Of a stretch of DNA of 64,000 nt, positions 36,962 to 49,373 are shown piece by piece; the stretch's first letter is position 1, and every line of letters begins with the position of its first letter. The notes beneath the pieces were generated by a model that saw nothing but the letters and a program-made list of their open reading frames with translations, was not told the DNA's origin and did not search any database. The DNA is from Rotaria macrura (taxonomy: Eukaryota > Rotifera > Eurotatoria > Philodinida > Philodinidae). The position numbers and the translations under genes are program-made. The DNA lies in the NCBI GenBank assembly GCA_900239685.1, contig OENT01000385.1, positions 1 through 64,000 on the forward strand, read 5' to 3'.

Positions 36962-39900
36962 TTAAACAACACATTCACGCGATGAAATAAAACTTTTTAT
37001 TTGCAATTGTTTTTCAGATAATGAATCAATGCCTAGTTCAATATGTTGATTTGGTAATGTCGATGTTGACGAAGATGTTGACAATTCCAAACTGCTAAAA
37101 CCATAATCAGTACTTGATGATTGTGGATTTATTGAAAGTTCTTTCAAACGTATGCATGGTTGACGTTGATTTTGACGTAATAATTCAGCTAGTTTAAGAT
37201 CATAATAATATTCTGATGATGATGGATATAAATCTTTTTTATTGCTCCATGCATAATTTTTTGTCAATATTCCATTTGATGATGAAGTTGATGATGATGA
37301 ATGACCATTAATGACACACGCGGAATCGTCTAAATAAAAATAAAAAAAACATCTAGAATTCTCATTCTCTAAAGACACTAATGCATACGATAAAATATGT
37401 TCTTCTCTATCAACATGGTCTATCACTGTTTATGATACGAACGAAATAGTACAAAGAATGCCGAACGTATCTATGACAACTCTTCACTAAGAATTCTGAA
37501 TGAACTTATCCGATGTTTCACTGAATTGATCAGATCGAAAATTCATCGGACATTGTCAATTATGAATTTTTTTTGTCTCTAAGAAAAATTTTTAAACTTA
37601 CGATCATCTTCACGAATCGTCGAATTCGATGAACTTTTATATCGATCACTTGAACTTTCAGTCTATACGAAGAAAAATTTAGAATCCTATTCAAAATATA
37701 TTCTAGTCGTGTATACCTTTTCACTATTATAATCTTCATTGTATTGTAAAAAGTTTTGATGATGCGTTGATGATAGCATTTCTTTTCCATGTTTACTTTT
37801 GCCACAACATAAGCAAATAATCAATGAAAATACAATTATACACATAATTACTATCACTAAAGCTGAAGTAATTGCATAGATAAGTATCGTACGATTTTCA
37901 GAAAAAAGATTTGTTTGACATGAATTTAATATTGAACTATTACATATATCAATATGAAGTTTAATGAAGGAACTCTCCTTCGTATATTCATCAACTATAT
38001 ATAATGGTAAATCATGTGATGCAATATATGGATACGAAGCGAGACTTATTTCACCTGTTGAACTTATATTCCAACATGAAAGTAAATTTGTAGTATTAAA
38101 AACAAGTTTTGGTTGATATGTTTGATTACTTAATGTAGTTATATCGATGATAAATGCGATTCGGCCTCGTGTATTTACATCCAATTTTGTACGTTGAATA
38201 GACAAAGGTAAGAGTTTCGGTAAGAAATAATTGTTATTATTGTAGTTAACATTTGAAGAAGAATGAAAACTTATTGTTAATAACTGTGTTGTTGAACGTG
38301 AGTCAAAAGGGTCAAGATCAGTGGCGGTTATTTCAAATGTATAAGATAATAATGTGCACGTTAAAATTGATGATTCATATGGAATGTAAATATAGCCCAG
38401 TGTTGTAATATCAATTGTTAAACATGGATGAAAGGAACGAATAGAATAATGTATAAGACCTTGTAAACCGGAATCATAATCATATGCATGTATACGACCA
38501 AGAACAGAACCTGGTCGAAGAGCTAATGATGAAAATTTCCAATCGTATGACTGACTTTTATCAAATTCAGGTGAATGATCATTTCGATCATGTATACGAA
38601 GTGTAATTTTTGTTTGACTTGATAAAGATGGTTGTCCATGATCTTTTACTTCGACAAGAAATTCTAAATCGATTGTTGTGACATTTTTTTGTTGAAATGT
38701 ATTTAACATCTCAAAATCAATGCTTTGATTTAAATTTAATTCACCGGTTTTAGAATTAATCATTAGTAGATTTGTATGATTTAATAATCGATATTCGATT
38801 TCAGCATTTCGATCCGAATCACAATCATCAACTAGTAATTTATCAATTACATAACCAATTGAATTATTTTCATAGATATTATAAATTATTGAATTTCCTT
38901 TTATTTTCGGTATACAATCGTTGACATCAGTTATATTCAATGTTAAATATAATTGTGTGTGTAATGTTGGTGTACCCGAGTCATGTGCTATTAATTGTAT
39001 ACTAGGATAAATTGATTTCAATTCTCGATCAAGATTTTGATTAAGAATAAGTGAATATAGTTTTGTATTTTGAAAATTATTTTGATAAATTAACTTGTAG
39101 ACAAATGGTAATGGAGGTTCCTTTGTTCGTAATTGAAGATAAGGATTTCCGTTAGCTAAATTTAAATAGAATCAAATAAATGCATATTTCATGAAAAATT
39201 GTCATTTGTCTAGTTTGATTCGTAAGATTCTTAGAGAAATATAAAAGATTTTCAAAAACGAAAAATTCAGATCTTTTCGTGTCAACAAAAAATCTCTCCA
39301 TCTGTTGTCTAGTCAAGTAACAAAAAAAAACAAACAAAGCACTATTATTTCATCTGTGTTCATTCAAGAATTCTTTCATGTTTCTCATCAAGACGTGTAG
39401 AAAAAGAAGAAATTGAAAAAATGCTTCGGGTCATTTTCCATGGTTCAATTTCTGTTACAGATTATCTTCTTCAGAAGAATTGTGACATTATTTTCAGAGC
39501 ACAAAAAAAAACATATCGTTCATGATAAAAAAAAATACAAATTTAGAGAAAAAATCACGTCCATATTTAATAGGACATTAACATTAATCATCCAAAATTC
39601 TTTCTACATACGGTGTGCTTAATTAATATAATTCTAATCATTTTTAAGAAATGATTTCTTTAATATTTATTCTTTGTAACAATCTTTCCGTGCAAGATCT
39701 AACATTTCTTCAATCAGTCAATGTTCAACGGTATTCTACTATGATAAATCTTAAGTTTATCGAAGAGCAACTAGTGCTCGGAATTCTATTGTTTTCATTC
39801 AACAAGAATTATCAATTTTAGATTTTCGTAAATACTGGCATTACTAGTAATACCGTTCATTTAGAAATCTGTTAAATATTACAACAAAATTATACATTCA

Positions 39901-41919
39901 GTCACATCAATTGAATAGTACTAAAGTTCTACTTCATGTAGAAACTTTATTGTCTATGATAGAAATCTAAGTAAGAATACATTGGTACACGTTGATGCAA
40001 TATTCACTTCAGTCTTTGCCATAAGCGTTTTATCTTAGCACTTAGAAAAGTACGTCTTTCTGCAGACACATACATTAAATTAACCTATTCATTCTATTGA
40101 TTTGATTGAAAATTTAAAAATGTTATTTCTCTATTATTGATCTTTTGATACAACTGAAAATTTGAACGAAGAAAAACTTTAAAAATTTACCAAATGAATC
40201 AAGATCATTGAGAACAACATGTGCAATTGTTGTGCCGATTGGTGTATTCTCTTGAATAAAAATGATATTTCTATCATATTGTGGTCGTTTTAATACTACA
40301 TCTTCTAAAATTGAACAAGAATATAATTATTTTATAGGAACTAGAGCATGATGTTTTTTGTACCTTTGACTTTAATTTCCATTAAAACAGGATTATCATT
40401 AATATCCGTAACACGAATAAATATACTAGCATACGTAGGTATTAAATTATCATAAGCTTTAACAATTAATCGATAGGATTTTTCTCGTTCGTAATCTAAA
40501 GTTTTACTCAATTGAATTTGTCCTGTTAAACGATCTATCATAAACGGTGATTCAGTTAAGAGTTCATAGAATATTTTTTCATCATTATCATTGAATGCTT
40601 CTATTTTTAATATTGCTGTACCAATTATAGTATCTTCACGTATATCAATACTATAAATCGATTGAACGAATGTTGGTATCGAATCATTGGCATTCAATAT
40701 CTGAATATCAAGTTGAATAGAATTTGAACGCGACTGTTCACCATGATCGGATGCCGTTAATATCATAGAATAGGATGATAAACGTTGACGATCAAGTGAT
40801 GAACGTACAATTAAATATGGTATGTCAAATGATGAAAAATCAACATCAAAATCATCCGAATTAGGTCCATCAAGTCTATATGTTTGAACACCATTGTATC
40901 CTAAATAGAAAGTAAAAAATAAATCAACTCATGTTTTGTGTTCGAGTGTCGAGCAGAATTTCATTCAATTGATATAGCTATTGACCTGATAGTTTTCAAC
41001 GAGTCGAAAAGTCGACTTTCGTATATATATTTTAATTTTTATATTTTAGACGAGAACATTAATTGAAAATTCTCATCATATCATCGAGATTTTTCAAAAA
41101 TAACAATCTATGAAAAGTATTTTCTTTTTATTTAGATAGGTACCATCGATACAGATACATGCATGATCTATCATTCAAGACACTACTTTCCTTTACAGGA
41201 TTCTTTGTCAGACTAATTTTTAATATAAAAAAAAATAATGTCGACGATTTCGATCTTTTGTCTTCTTGCAAATATAGATCGATAAATGTCATCATTCTTG
41301 ATTTCACACCTAAGACTCTTGAAATCTTTTGCGGTCATTTAGTTTTCGTTTAATAGACGGTATAGTTTATGTTAGTGCTTACTTTTCCTCAAGGCAATGT
41401 TCTGTTTTTACAAAAATATATATGTATGTACAAGGTCAACAACGTACCTTCATCGGGATCGTTTGCACTAGGTAAAATGATTCGATAGCCTAGAGGTACA
41501 TTTTCTTTGATATGAATAACATGTATCATTGATTGTTTGTCGAAATTTGGTGAATGATCATTGCGATCTTTTATTTTAATTTCGATTATTTTATCAATAA
41601 TTTTATCTTGAATTTTAATTGAAAGTTGAAGAATAATTTCACATAAATGACATGAACATTGTCGTTGTAAACACATTTGTTCACGGTCAAGTATAGATTT
41701 AATAGTTAAATGTCCTGTTTCATTGTTAATTGTAAATAAATTTATATTCAACGGTAATAATTCATAAATTTGAAAAATTCCATTTGATTTTATATTTAAT
41801 TCTTTTGATAGATCAACTATGAGTGTATCAATAGGTAATTTTTCTTCGATCGAATATTTTAAAATCTCTTGACAAGAAATTCGATAAAATATACTAAGGA
41901 AAATGATTCCAAACAACAT
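36962..41919 (-). CDS. Protocadherin-like transmembrane cadherin
   Basis: Six coding exons (41919-41448, 40900-40364, 40304-40191, 39155-37717, 37662-37602, 37329-36962) join in frame to 996 residues. The start MLFGIIFLSIFYRISC is a signal peptide. The upstream TTTCAG suggests a 5' UTR intron. About six cadherin repeats follow, with the calcium-binding motifs in order: DRNDHSPNF, ENVPLG, NANDSIPTF, DINDNP, ENTPIG, DVNDCIP, ENNSIG and DRNDHSPEF. LDRE or DYERE motifs are in several repeats, and a degenerate membrane-proximal repeat ends the ectodomain. A single membrane helix (AITSALVIVIMCIIVFSLII) is followed by Cys residues and a cytoplasmic tail of about 190 residues with serine-rich runs. 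Classical catenin-binding sequences are not seen, so it fits the protocadherin-like group. It probably mediates calcium-dependent adhesion or recognition between cells. Confidence 0.9.
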
Positions 41920-44900
41920 GATTAATCTGAAATACAAAAAAGAAAAGAAAAAGAAAACATAATAAACGAGAAAATTTTCGCTTGGCCTTTTTTTATTCAG
42001 ACAAATCTGTTCAAAATTTAATATTACCTACTGAACATTCGTTTTAGTTTTTCTTTTTGTTGATAACAAATTGCTATCAATACTAGGACAATTACTTTCA
42101 TTCTCTTACTTGGTTACACATGATGTATTCAATCATCGATCTGTCCGACATATATATATTTATATATATACACACGTATACAGTAGTCAATCTTTCGTTC
42201 ATGTCTCAATCTTCAAGTTGCTTTCTATTTTTTTGAACAAACAGAAAAATATGTATTGAATGGAATGAGAACATAAAGAGAGGGAGAGAGAGAGGAAGAA
42301 GGTCACTTCACGCCCGTTGGGCAAGAGAGTGGCGAGAAAATGTATAAAACGAAAATTGAATTGGTCTATACGTTCGATAATCGATAGCAATCAGTACAAT
42401 GAAAGAAGAATTTAGATTTGATGATACCCATCGATTAAAAATCCAAAGAGAAAATCATGCTAAAAATTTTTTATTTTCCCTTACGAATTTGAAGCGTAGA
42501 TTTTCGAATTCAGTTTTTCACTTCTTTTTTCTGATGAATAATTCAAGTGTCTAATGTATATGAAAAAATAACATTATTGTTTTTGTTCGATATAACCTTA
42601 TTCCCATGGTACTTTGAACGAATACTACTTGTTGTGTCTTTTTCTTCTATATACAGTCTCGATTCATTCAAAGCCTGTGCCGATCAACTCTTGAGTTATA
42701 CACAAAAGTGAATCCACCACTTCACTATTAAGTCAATAATGAGAGTGTGGGCACATAAATTGATACAGCGTTGAAAAAAAAAAGTAAAAAGAAAATAGAA
42801 CAATGAGAACCGACCTGTTTGCAAAGAAGTGTATCTCTTCTATACTGTGTTCTATAATACTATGAATACGTGTTCAAAAACGAAGATATATATATATATA
42901 TACATGCATGTGATGGGTGACGAATTCTACTCATTAAAAATCTTTGCTCTGTTTGATCGATATCGTTCTGTTCTCTTTTCTTCAATTGGTTCAACTTATT
43001 GGTTTGTGCTTAATATAATATATCAAGAATAAAAAAAAAAGCCTTCCATGATGAACATATTCATTCATCAAACAAAACATGAAAAGTACTGTGCCGGAAA
43101 TGCAACAGTTGCAGAATTCCGACCAGCCGATTATTGATCTTAAAGAAGGAAATTCTATATGTTTACAATAGAATATTGTCTTGAAAAAAAAATCTATTTG
43201 GATAATCACCTCGTCACACCGAGGAAATCGATTTGTTGACCGATCAGATAAGCGAAATTAAATTTGCCGTCCTATATCTCTGATGTGATCATGTTATTAC
43301 AGATCTACTCAGAAGTGACAATGTTGAATAATATCGACACGTATATACACCGTAGGGAGACTAACATCTTAGTTGAACAGTTTTCTTTTTTTTTTTGGGT
43401 GTCCATAGAGAGAAACGAGCTAAAGCGAATTGATATCAAGCAGGCATACACAACTTGTTAAAAACAAACAATTGACTTTTAAATTAGAATTATGCCATCG
43501 AATTTTCGCATATTCACAGTCTGTTCGCATGTTTGTACATCAATCATCGACTTTACCAATGTCATCAGCATCTTAATGAATGCAAAACAAAAAAAAAACG
43601 AAATTAAATTTCCTTTCCCCTCTTCACCATACACTTGATCAGCAACAATTGAGAACATGCTTGAGTTGGACAGATGCATATAGAGTGTATACGAATGCAG
43701 AAAAATAAAATTTAATATTATGAACATGTCAGCATTGCTGATTTTTATATAAAACAAAAAAACACTTGCTCGGTTTTGTTAATCCCTATGTCATTTATGT
43801 TGCAGATGTTTATTCGATGATCATTTCTGTCAATATTAAAAAACGCATATAATGAAATCATTTTCATTCAGAGAGAGAGACAGAAAGATTTCTCTTAAGG
43901 AGAAATATAAACAATGGTGAATGATTTGTAAAAAAAAAATAAATGACATCCTTGATAATGATACTTATCTAGGATGATCAAACATTTTTCTTTTTCAAGA
44001 GCAATATAGACAAAGTAGAATGAACACTATTCGAGTTCTCGCGTGATATTACATTTGCTTGCATCGATTCAGCCAACGAAGATAATCAATTTCTTTATGT
44101 CGTTTGTAAAATTTCTTAATTGATTGCAGATGATTTACCATAGATAATTGAGTAGAAGACAAATAGAATAGACTTCATACTGATTCTAGTTGACAGATGG
44201 GATGTCTTTAGATTTTTCGTGCATCATCAGATAATGCTGAGTCTATTCACTATTAAATTAAATGGCAACTGACTAGATTATTTTGACCACTACAATTTCA
44301 TTATAGATTTGTTTTTATCTACATCCTAATAATCTTCGATAGATTGAGTTACAAAGTCCACAGAATTAATGTTATGATTGTCTTGCTATGAATCCTTTTC
44401 GATATGTACGACAGAATTCGAACTCTATTTTACTTGCTCAATTTATAATATACTTTGAACTATTATTTGACACTAAATTACATAAATGCGTAAGCAATCA
44501 TCAATTATTCGTTCCTTTGTCATATTTTACTGAAGCATTATCATTATACACCGCTTATGCGCATGTTTGTTTCTTTTTTTTTTTCTTCTATTCGATGTCG
44601 AATAAAGATGAATGTGAATGTAAAAATATACGTAGGATATGACGACATTTTTCATGATGGAATGTTAACTTGTTATTGATCAAGGATATGAAATTAAAGA
44701 TGAATGCTTTACAGACATCATATCATAATCATTTATATATCATGTGTTTTCGATGAATTATCCACTATCATCTTCTTCTTTTGGTTTATTTGAAAATTAT
44801 CACTCGTAAACTGTAAAATATTTGAAGATTGGTATTTTACGTTGGATAAAGTGCAATGAATGAGATTAGGACATTTTTCATTGATTCAAACTACGCTCTA

Positions 44901-46164
44901 TATAAATTCGTAGCTTAAAAATGAAAATCTATTCAAGAATAATCGCGTAGTTTATATCATGTGAAAGCACGAGATACCAGCGAAAACGTGATATATTTGA
45001 GTCCTTGAAAACAAGAAAAATATTTTCTTGTATGAGATTTTCATTATATATGATGATAGAAGCAACCAACTAACTAAATGTATACATATTGATATGTAGG
45101 AAACATGATGAGTTATGGAAAATGTCAACATGTCCCTTTATCGCCGAGAAGCTTTCCATCTATATACATACAGTTGTGTCGCTTCGAAGCAAAATTATGG
45201 TCCATTCTGATACTATCAACAAGAAGTAGCAGATGTATATTGAGGAGTACGGGTACAAATATTAGAATCTTACAGCATGTACTTTCTTGTTAATTTTATA
45301 ACGATTTGATTTGACGTTATTCTTATTGTTAATACATAGAAGCTACTAAGTAGTGTACTATTGTTTTTATTATATCAAAGAGAAACTTAAATGTCGAATA
45401 TTTACTGTGAAAAAATATCGACCACATGTGAGCGGATCCGGTTGAGAAATTTAGTATTCATGTAGAACACAAATACATATTACAAATCAATCGATTATAT
45501 GTTCGACGAATACTACATCAAGTTTTCAATGTCGATGGAAAGGATAATCTGTTTAGTTATATTTTTTTTTCAAATTTATTTAACATGTTTTTATCATATA
45601 AACTTCTCTGAAACATAACAATCTCAAATGGATGAATATTTAAATTTACAAAAGATAAATGATCTAAAATGTTAGTTATATGTGTACTGTTGGATGAAGA
45701 ATACTTTACTTTTTATTCTAATTATCATAGAGGTACAACATAGATTGACAACGGCAAGCGTGATGTATAAATATTTTTCCTATTCTATAAATATCTCAAT
45801 TCATTGGTGTTTTGCTTTCTTTATTCTTGTTTTTGTAATAAATTCGAAATGATTATAGACGAATTCTCATGATAATTATTGTTTACTTTACTAATAAATA
45901 AATGAAAGATTTCTAACAGTAAGAAATTATTGAAAATGGATTATTTCGACATCGATTATTTTTAATTCATTGTGTTGCATTTGTTGATAAAGGAAACATG
46001 TTCTCAACTGCTGATCCAACTTGTAGACGAAGGCCTTTTGCTTTTTCTTTTGTTTGTTCTGTTATATGTAGTCATGTGATCTCATATGGGTTTTTTTTTC
46101 TCGATACAAATAAGATATGCTATATAACCATAGTATTCGGATATTATTCAGTTAAAAAATAGCT
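41920..46164. other. Divergent intergenic region between cadherin and GGCT-like genes
   Basis: It holds the 5' UTR intron acceptor of the cadherin gene at its left edge and several simple AT/ATAT microsatellites (near 42151-42180 and 42886-42910). No coding region is supported. The genes on either side point away from each other, so both promoters should lie within this 4.2 kb. Confidence 0.45.
46121..46127 (+). promoter_or_regulatory. Possible TATA box of the GGCT-like gene
   Basis: TATATAA lies 38 bp upstream of the ATG at 46165, a plausible core-promoter position if the 5' UTR is very short. In AT-rich DNA such a match can arise by chance. Confidence 0.3.
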
Positions 46165-47223
46165 ATGTCGATCATATACACTTCACCTCCATTAGCATCC
46201 TATCGTTTAAATACAATGTTAAGTGATAAAAATTTTAAAAAATCTTGTGCAACTATTCTTAAAAAACGAAAACGATTAAGTGAACGTACACTCAACAGTA
46301 TTCTTGCTCATGATCATCCAGAAGAACCATTTATAGATGATGATAATAATAATCGTACATATATATGGTATTTAGCGATTGGAAGTATGATTAATCCTAT
46401 TTCATTGTATTTACGTGATCTTACACCGATTCTTTCATATCCTGCTAAATGTCCTAATTATCGATTGGTTTTTCGTGATACATGCGGAATGGCTGATATT
46501 GAACAATGTTCAGGCGAAGAATTTCATGGTGTTGTACATCTGTTATCTGAAAAACAAATGATGTCTTTAGATCAAATTGAACATATGTATAAACGTATTA
46601 CAGTTAATATCATCGATTATCACCAACGTTCTCATCTCGTTTATGTCTACAAAATGAATCTAATTGGACAAGAAGAAAAACCTCGTAGTCTACCATCCGA
46701 ACGTTATCTAGATCTGATTGTTAAAGGTTGTGAATATTTTCGTGTTCATTCTTCATATATTAATCATTTAAAATATGATCAACCAGTTATTCCTCGAAAA
46801 TCACCTATTACATATGAAACTATTGATAATATACCCGATGGTATTTATTTTACACATGAAGATCTTTCAAAACACAATGGCAAAGATTCAACGATGTCAT
46901 TATGGATTAGTGTCAATGGGAAACTATTAGAATATACTGGTTTACCATCAATCGATGATCCAGATTATCAAAATCAAAAGCAATTTTATGAATTCGTTTT
47001 GTCATATTTTGGTGGACGTGAAGTTACACATGTTATATCACGAGCATGGTATGAGCCCATGTACAAATTACCATTGAATAATGATGATCTATGTGATGAA
47101 CATCGAGCTCTAGCTGAAGATATGTGTGTTTCTTGGGGTCTTTGTACTAGTAACAATAATGGCGAGTCATATTGGAAACCAATTGGAAAACTTCTTCAGA
47201 ATACCAAACAAATCAAATGTTAA
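46165..47223 (+). CDS. Gamma-glutamylcyclotransferase-like protein
   Basis: A single uninterrupted exon encodes 352 residues. The GGCT fold begins at residue 68 with WYLAIGSMINP, the YxxYGSN-type substrate loop, followed by YRLVFRDTCGMADIE and FHGVVHLLSEKQMMSLDQIEHMY. E139 in DQIEH occupies the place of the catalytic glutamate of the family. The core would open gamma-glutamyl amino acids to 5-oxoproline, part of glutathione or gamma-glutamyl metabolism, but the true substrate is not known. Two additions stand out: a basic N-terminal extension of about 65 residues (KKSCATILKKRKRLSER) and a C-terminal region of about 150 residues without recognised motifs, longer than the about 190-residue human enzyme. 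Being intronless among intron-rich neighbours, it may be retrocopied or horizontally acquired; codon use looks ordinary. AATAAA follows at 47293. Confidence 0.8.
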   Translation: MSIIYTSPPLASYRLNTMLSDKNFKKSCATILKKRKRLSERTLNSILAHDHPEEPFIDDDNNNRTYIWYLAIGSMINPISLYLRDLTPILSYPAKCPNYRLVFRDTCGMADIEQCSGEEFHGVVHLLSEKQMMSLDQIEHMYKRITVNIIDYHQRSHLVYVYKMNLIGQEEKPRSLPSERYLDLIVKGCEYFRVHSSYINHLKYDQPVIPRKSPITYETIDNIPDGIYFTHEDLSKHNGKDSTMSLWISVNGKLLEYTGLPSIDDPDYQNQKQFYEFVLSYFGGREVTHVISRAWYEPMYKLPLNNDDLCDEHRALAEDMCVSWGLCTSNNNGESYWKPIGKLLQNTKQIKC

Positions 47224-47292
47224 TGTATTTATACTATCGTATTCCTTTCTGGTTTTTTTTTGTACATACTAAATTTACATATCTTTTTTTCC

Positions 47293-47298
47293 AATAAA
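47293..47298 (+). terminator. Poly(A) signal of the GGCT-like gene
   Basis: AATAAA lies 70 bp after the stop codon, a normal distance for the cleavage signal of this gene. Confidence 0.5.
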
Positions 47299-47758
47299 AT
47301 GTAGATAAGTTTTCACAAAAGTAGATGAAAAGAGTTTCTTTTAATGAATCGCATAACAAAAGAAAATGGATGATGATATTCTTAATCAGTATACAGATTA
47401 TTAGCGTTTATTCTAACGTAATTCTTTATCGATGAAGCGTGAGCATCGTTCTGATAGATGTCGATCACATGACTACGTCTGCACTTATAGGTCTTGTTGT
47501 CGGAGGTCAGACTTGCTAGTATATAAAAGATTGTTAGTGATATCTGAAAGAAAAACAGATATTTTGGAGTGCATATTATTTTCTTTTCTTTCTATAGAAA
47601 AATGTGCTATCTCTCTCTCTACATCAATTGACTTGATTACATACGAGTTTGTTTCGTCTCTAGAAATCTGATAGTCAATTATAAATAGCAGATCTTGTAG
47701 AATCGTGCTGAGAAATTATCATGCAGAATCATTACTAGAATAGCATTGGCTTCGTTAA

Positions 47759-48877
47759 CCCTAGTTTGGTCGAAAGCAAAAATGTCGAAGGGCAAAAAAG
47801 GTCGAAAGGAAAAAATGCCGAAAATACGAACGTCGAAAAAAATGTCGAAATGGAAATGAACGAAAGATAAAAATTGGGAAAGAATAGAAATTTTTTTTTC
47901 GTTCAGGAAAAATCATTATATTTGTTTTGTTGAAACAGATCTTAATCATAAAATAAAGTATACGAATAATAAAGATAAAATGCTGAAAGACTTTGAATTA
48001 AAGATCAAACATGTATTGATATGAAGTTTGGAACTATGTTTTATTTCCCACGAGATACGAAAATCCAGTAAGAAGTTGAGAAGAATTAATTAGGCCATCA
48101 CTATATCTTTGATACAGAGTGTCAACACGTCTTTGTTTTCCTGTTGTTCGTACATTTTTTTCTCGATGCACCTGAAGACCACTGAAGAATAATTGTTTGA
48201 ATATTTGTTTCCTTAGCTTGCATGAATTGAATAAACCGCCATATGTTGGGTATGATTGCGTAAAACACGGTGGTTCATTCTGTTATGATAACCTTCAATG
48301 AGAAAGTATAGACGTCGCTTTCGAAATAGCCCAGGTCGACGATTACGGACTTCGTATACGGCTGTAAACGACCGTATACGTTCCCCACACGATCGTATTA
48401 TAGCGTTTTACATGGTCCAGTATTACGGTCGTATATCGCCGTGTCGTATACGGACAAATACGATCGTATATGGAGGTATACGTTCGAAAACGGAAACCGT
48501 TTACGGATTTTGTATACGAGGACCATAAACGATCGTTTTACTCGCCGTATTCCCCTGTATACGACACGGAGATATACGATCGTAATACTGGACCATGTAT
48601 TTTGCCGTATTTCTCCGTATACGGTCGTTTACGACCGTGCTTGGTCGACCTGGGAGATTCCATCGTTGAGTTAAATAGCGCTCTCGGGTGTCTGTGACAC
48701 TTCACCATGTTCAAACATCGAAAATAATATCTGTATATATATAAGCATATACTTTTGAAATTTTTTCATTTATATATCTAGTATTCCACATTTTCACATT
48801 TCGATGTTTTTATAGTTCGACATTATAGTTTTCGATATTTGTACTTTCTACATTATTACCTTTCGACCAAACTAGGG
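47759..48877. mobile_element. TAA-flanked DNA transposon derivative (PIF/Harbinger-like MITE)
   Basis: The ends carry perfect 18-bp inverted repeats, CCCTAGTTTGGTCGAAAG at the left and its exact complement at the right. TAA stands directly on both sides (47756-47758 and 48878-48880). A 3-bp TAA target duplication is typical of PIF/Harbinger elements. Subterminal regions repeat TGTCGAAA/TTTCGACA words in opposite senses on the two sides. No transposase frame exists, so the element is non-autonomous. A second palindromic element (48330-48654) lies inside; without it this element would be about 0.8 kb. The superfamily rests on target-site length only. Confidence 0.7.
48330..48654. repeat. Near-complete palindromic element with GTATACG words, nested in the 47759 element
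   Basis: The ends are CCCAGGTCGAC and GTCGACCTGGG, an 11-bp perfect inverted repeat. The interior remains palindromic: 48415-48451 (starting GTCCAGTATTACGG) matches the complement of 48557-48593 at about 35 of 37 positions. GTATACG occurs seven times, with further GTATAT/TTTACG variants. The element is much GC-richer than its host sequence. AG flanks both ends (2 bp), which could be a target duplication. It shares its terminal ten bases with the element at 25849. It has no coding frame and would form a very stable hairpin if transcribed or single-stranded. Confidence 0.7.
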
Positions 48878-49373
48878 TAAATGGTTGGCTTAGAAAAAGT
48901 ACTTTTTTCTTCTCACACAGATTAAACGAATGTTAACTTAACGTTTGTTTTTTTTTGAACATTCATTGAAGATAATTGTTCTTGATTGCAATTTTCTTAT
49001 CACATGTTTATTACTCAAACTTCAACAATGCTTCTAGAGAATAAAATATATGAGTATTCAATTTTAAAGTGATTTCAGAATTGAACTTGAAGATATTATT
49101 ACAATACTTGTCTATAAACATATGAGGAGTTCTTGATTTATATGAAAATAATTTTGCATTTTATTACATATGTTTTCTAAAATTGTACTTTGATCTACAT
49201 TTTTCTTCTCGAAACAAAATAGATTTCTGTTCTGCAAAAGCAATGATATTTATCTGTTAAATAAATATATGTACGACATCTTATGGTTGAACACATGTAA
49301 ATATGATATATATATATATATATTTGTTCATACTATTCATTTTATTCTATGAAATTTTCATCTGTCTAACTTT
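48878..49373. other. Spacer between the transposon and the ABCB 3' end
   Basis: AT-rich, with an ATAT microsatellite near 49300-49325. It probably holds the 3' UTR of the ABCB gene. No gene was seen. Confidence 0.45.

Noticed and set aside
41920-41937. Upstream extension of the cadherin N-terminus (YFRLI...)
   Set aside because: There is no ATG there and TTTTGTATTTCAG looks like an intron acceptor; the ATG at 41919 with its signal peptide is preferred.
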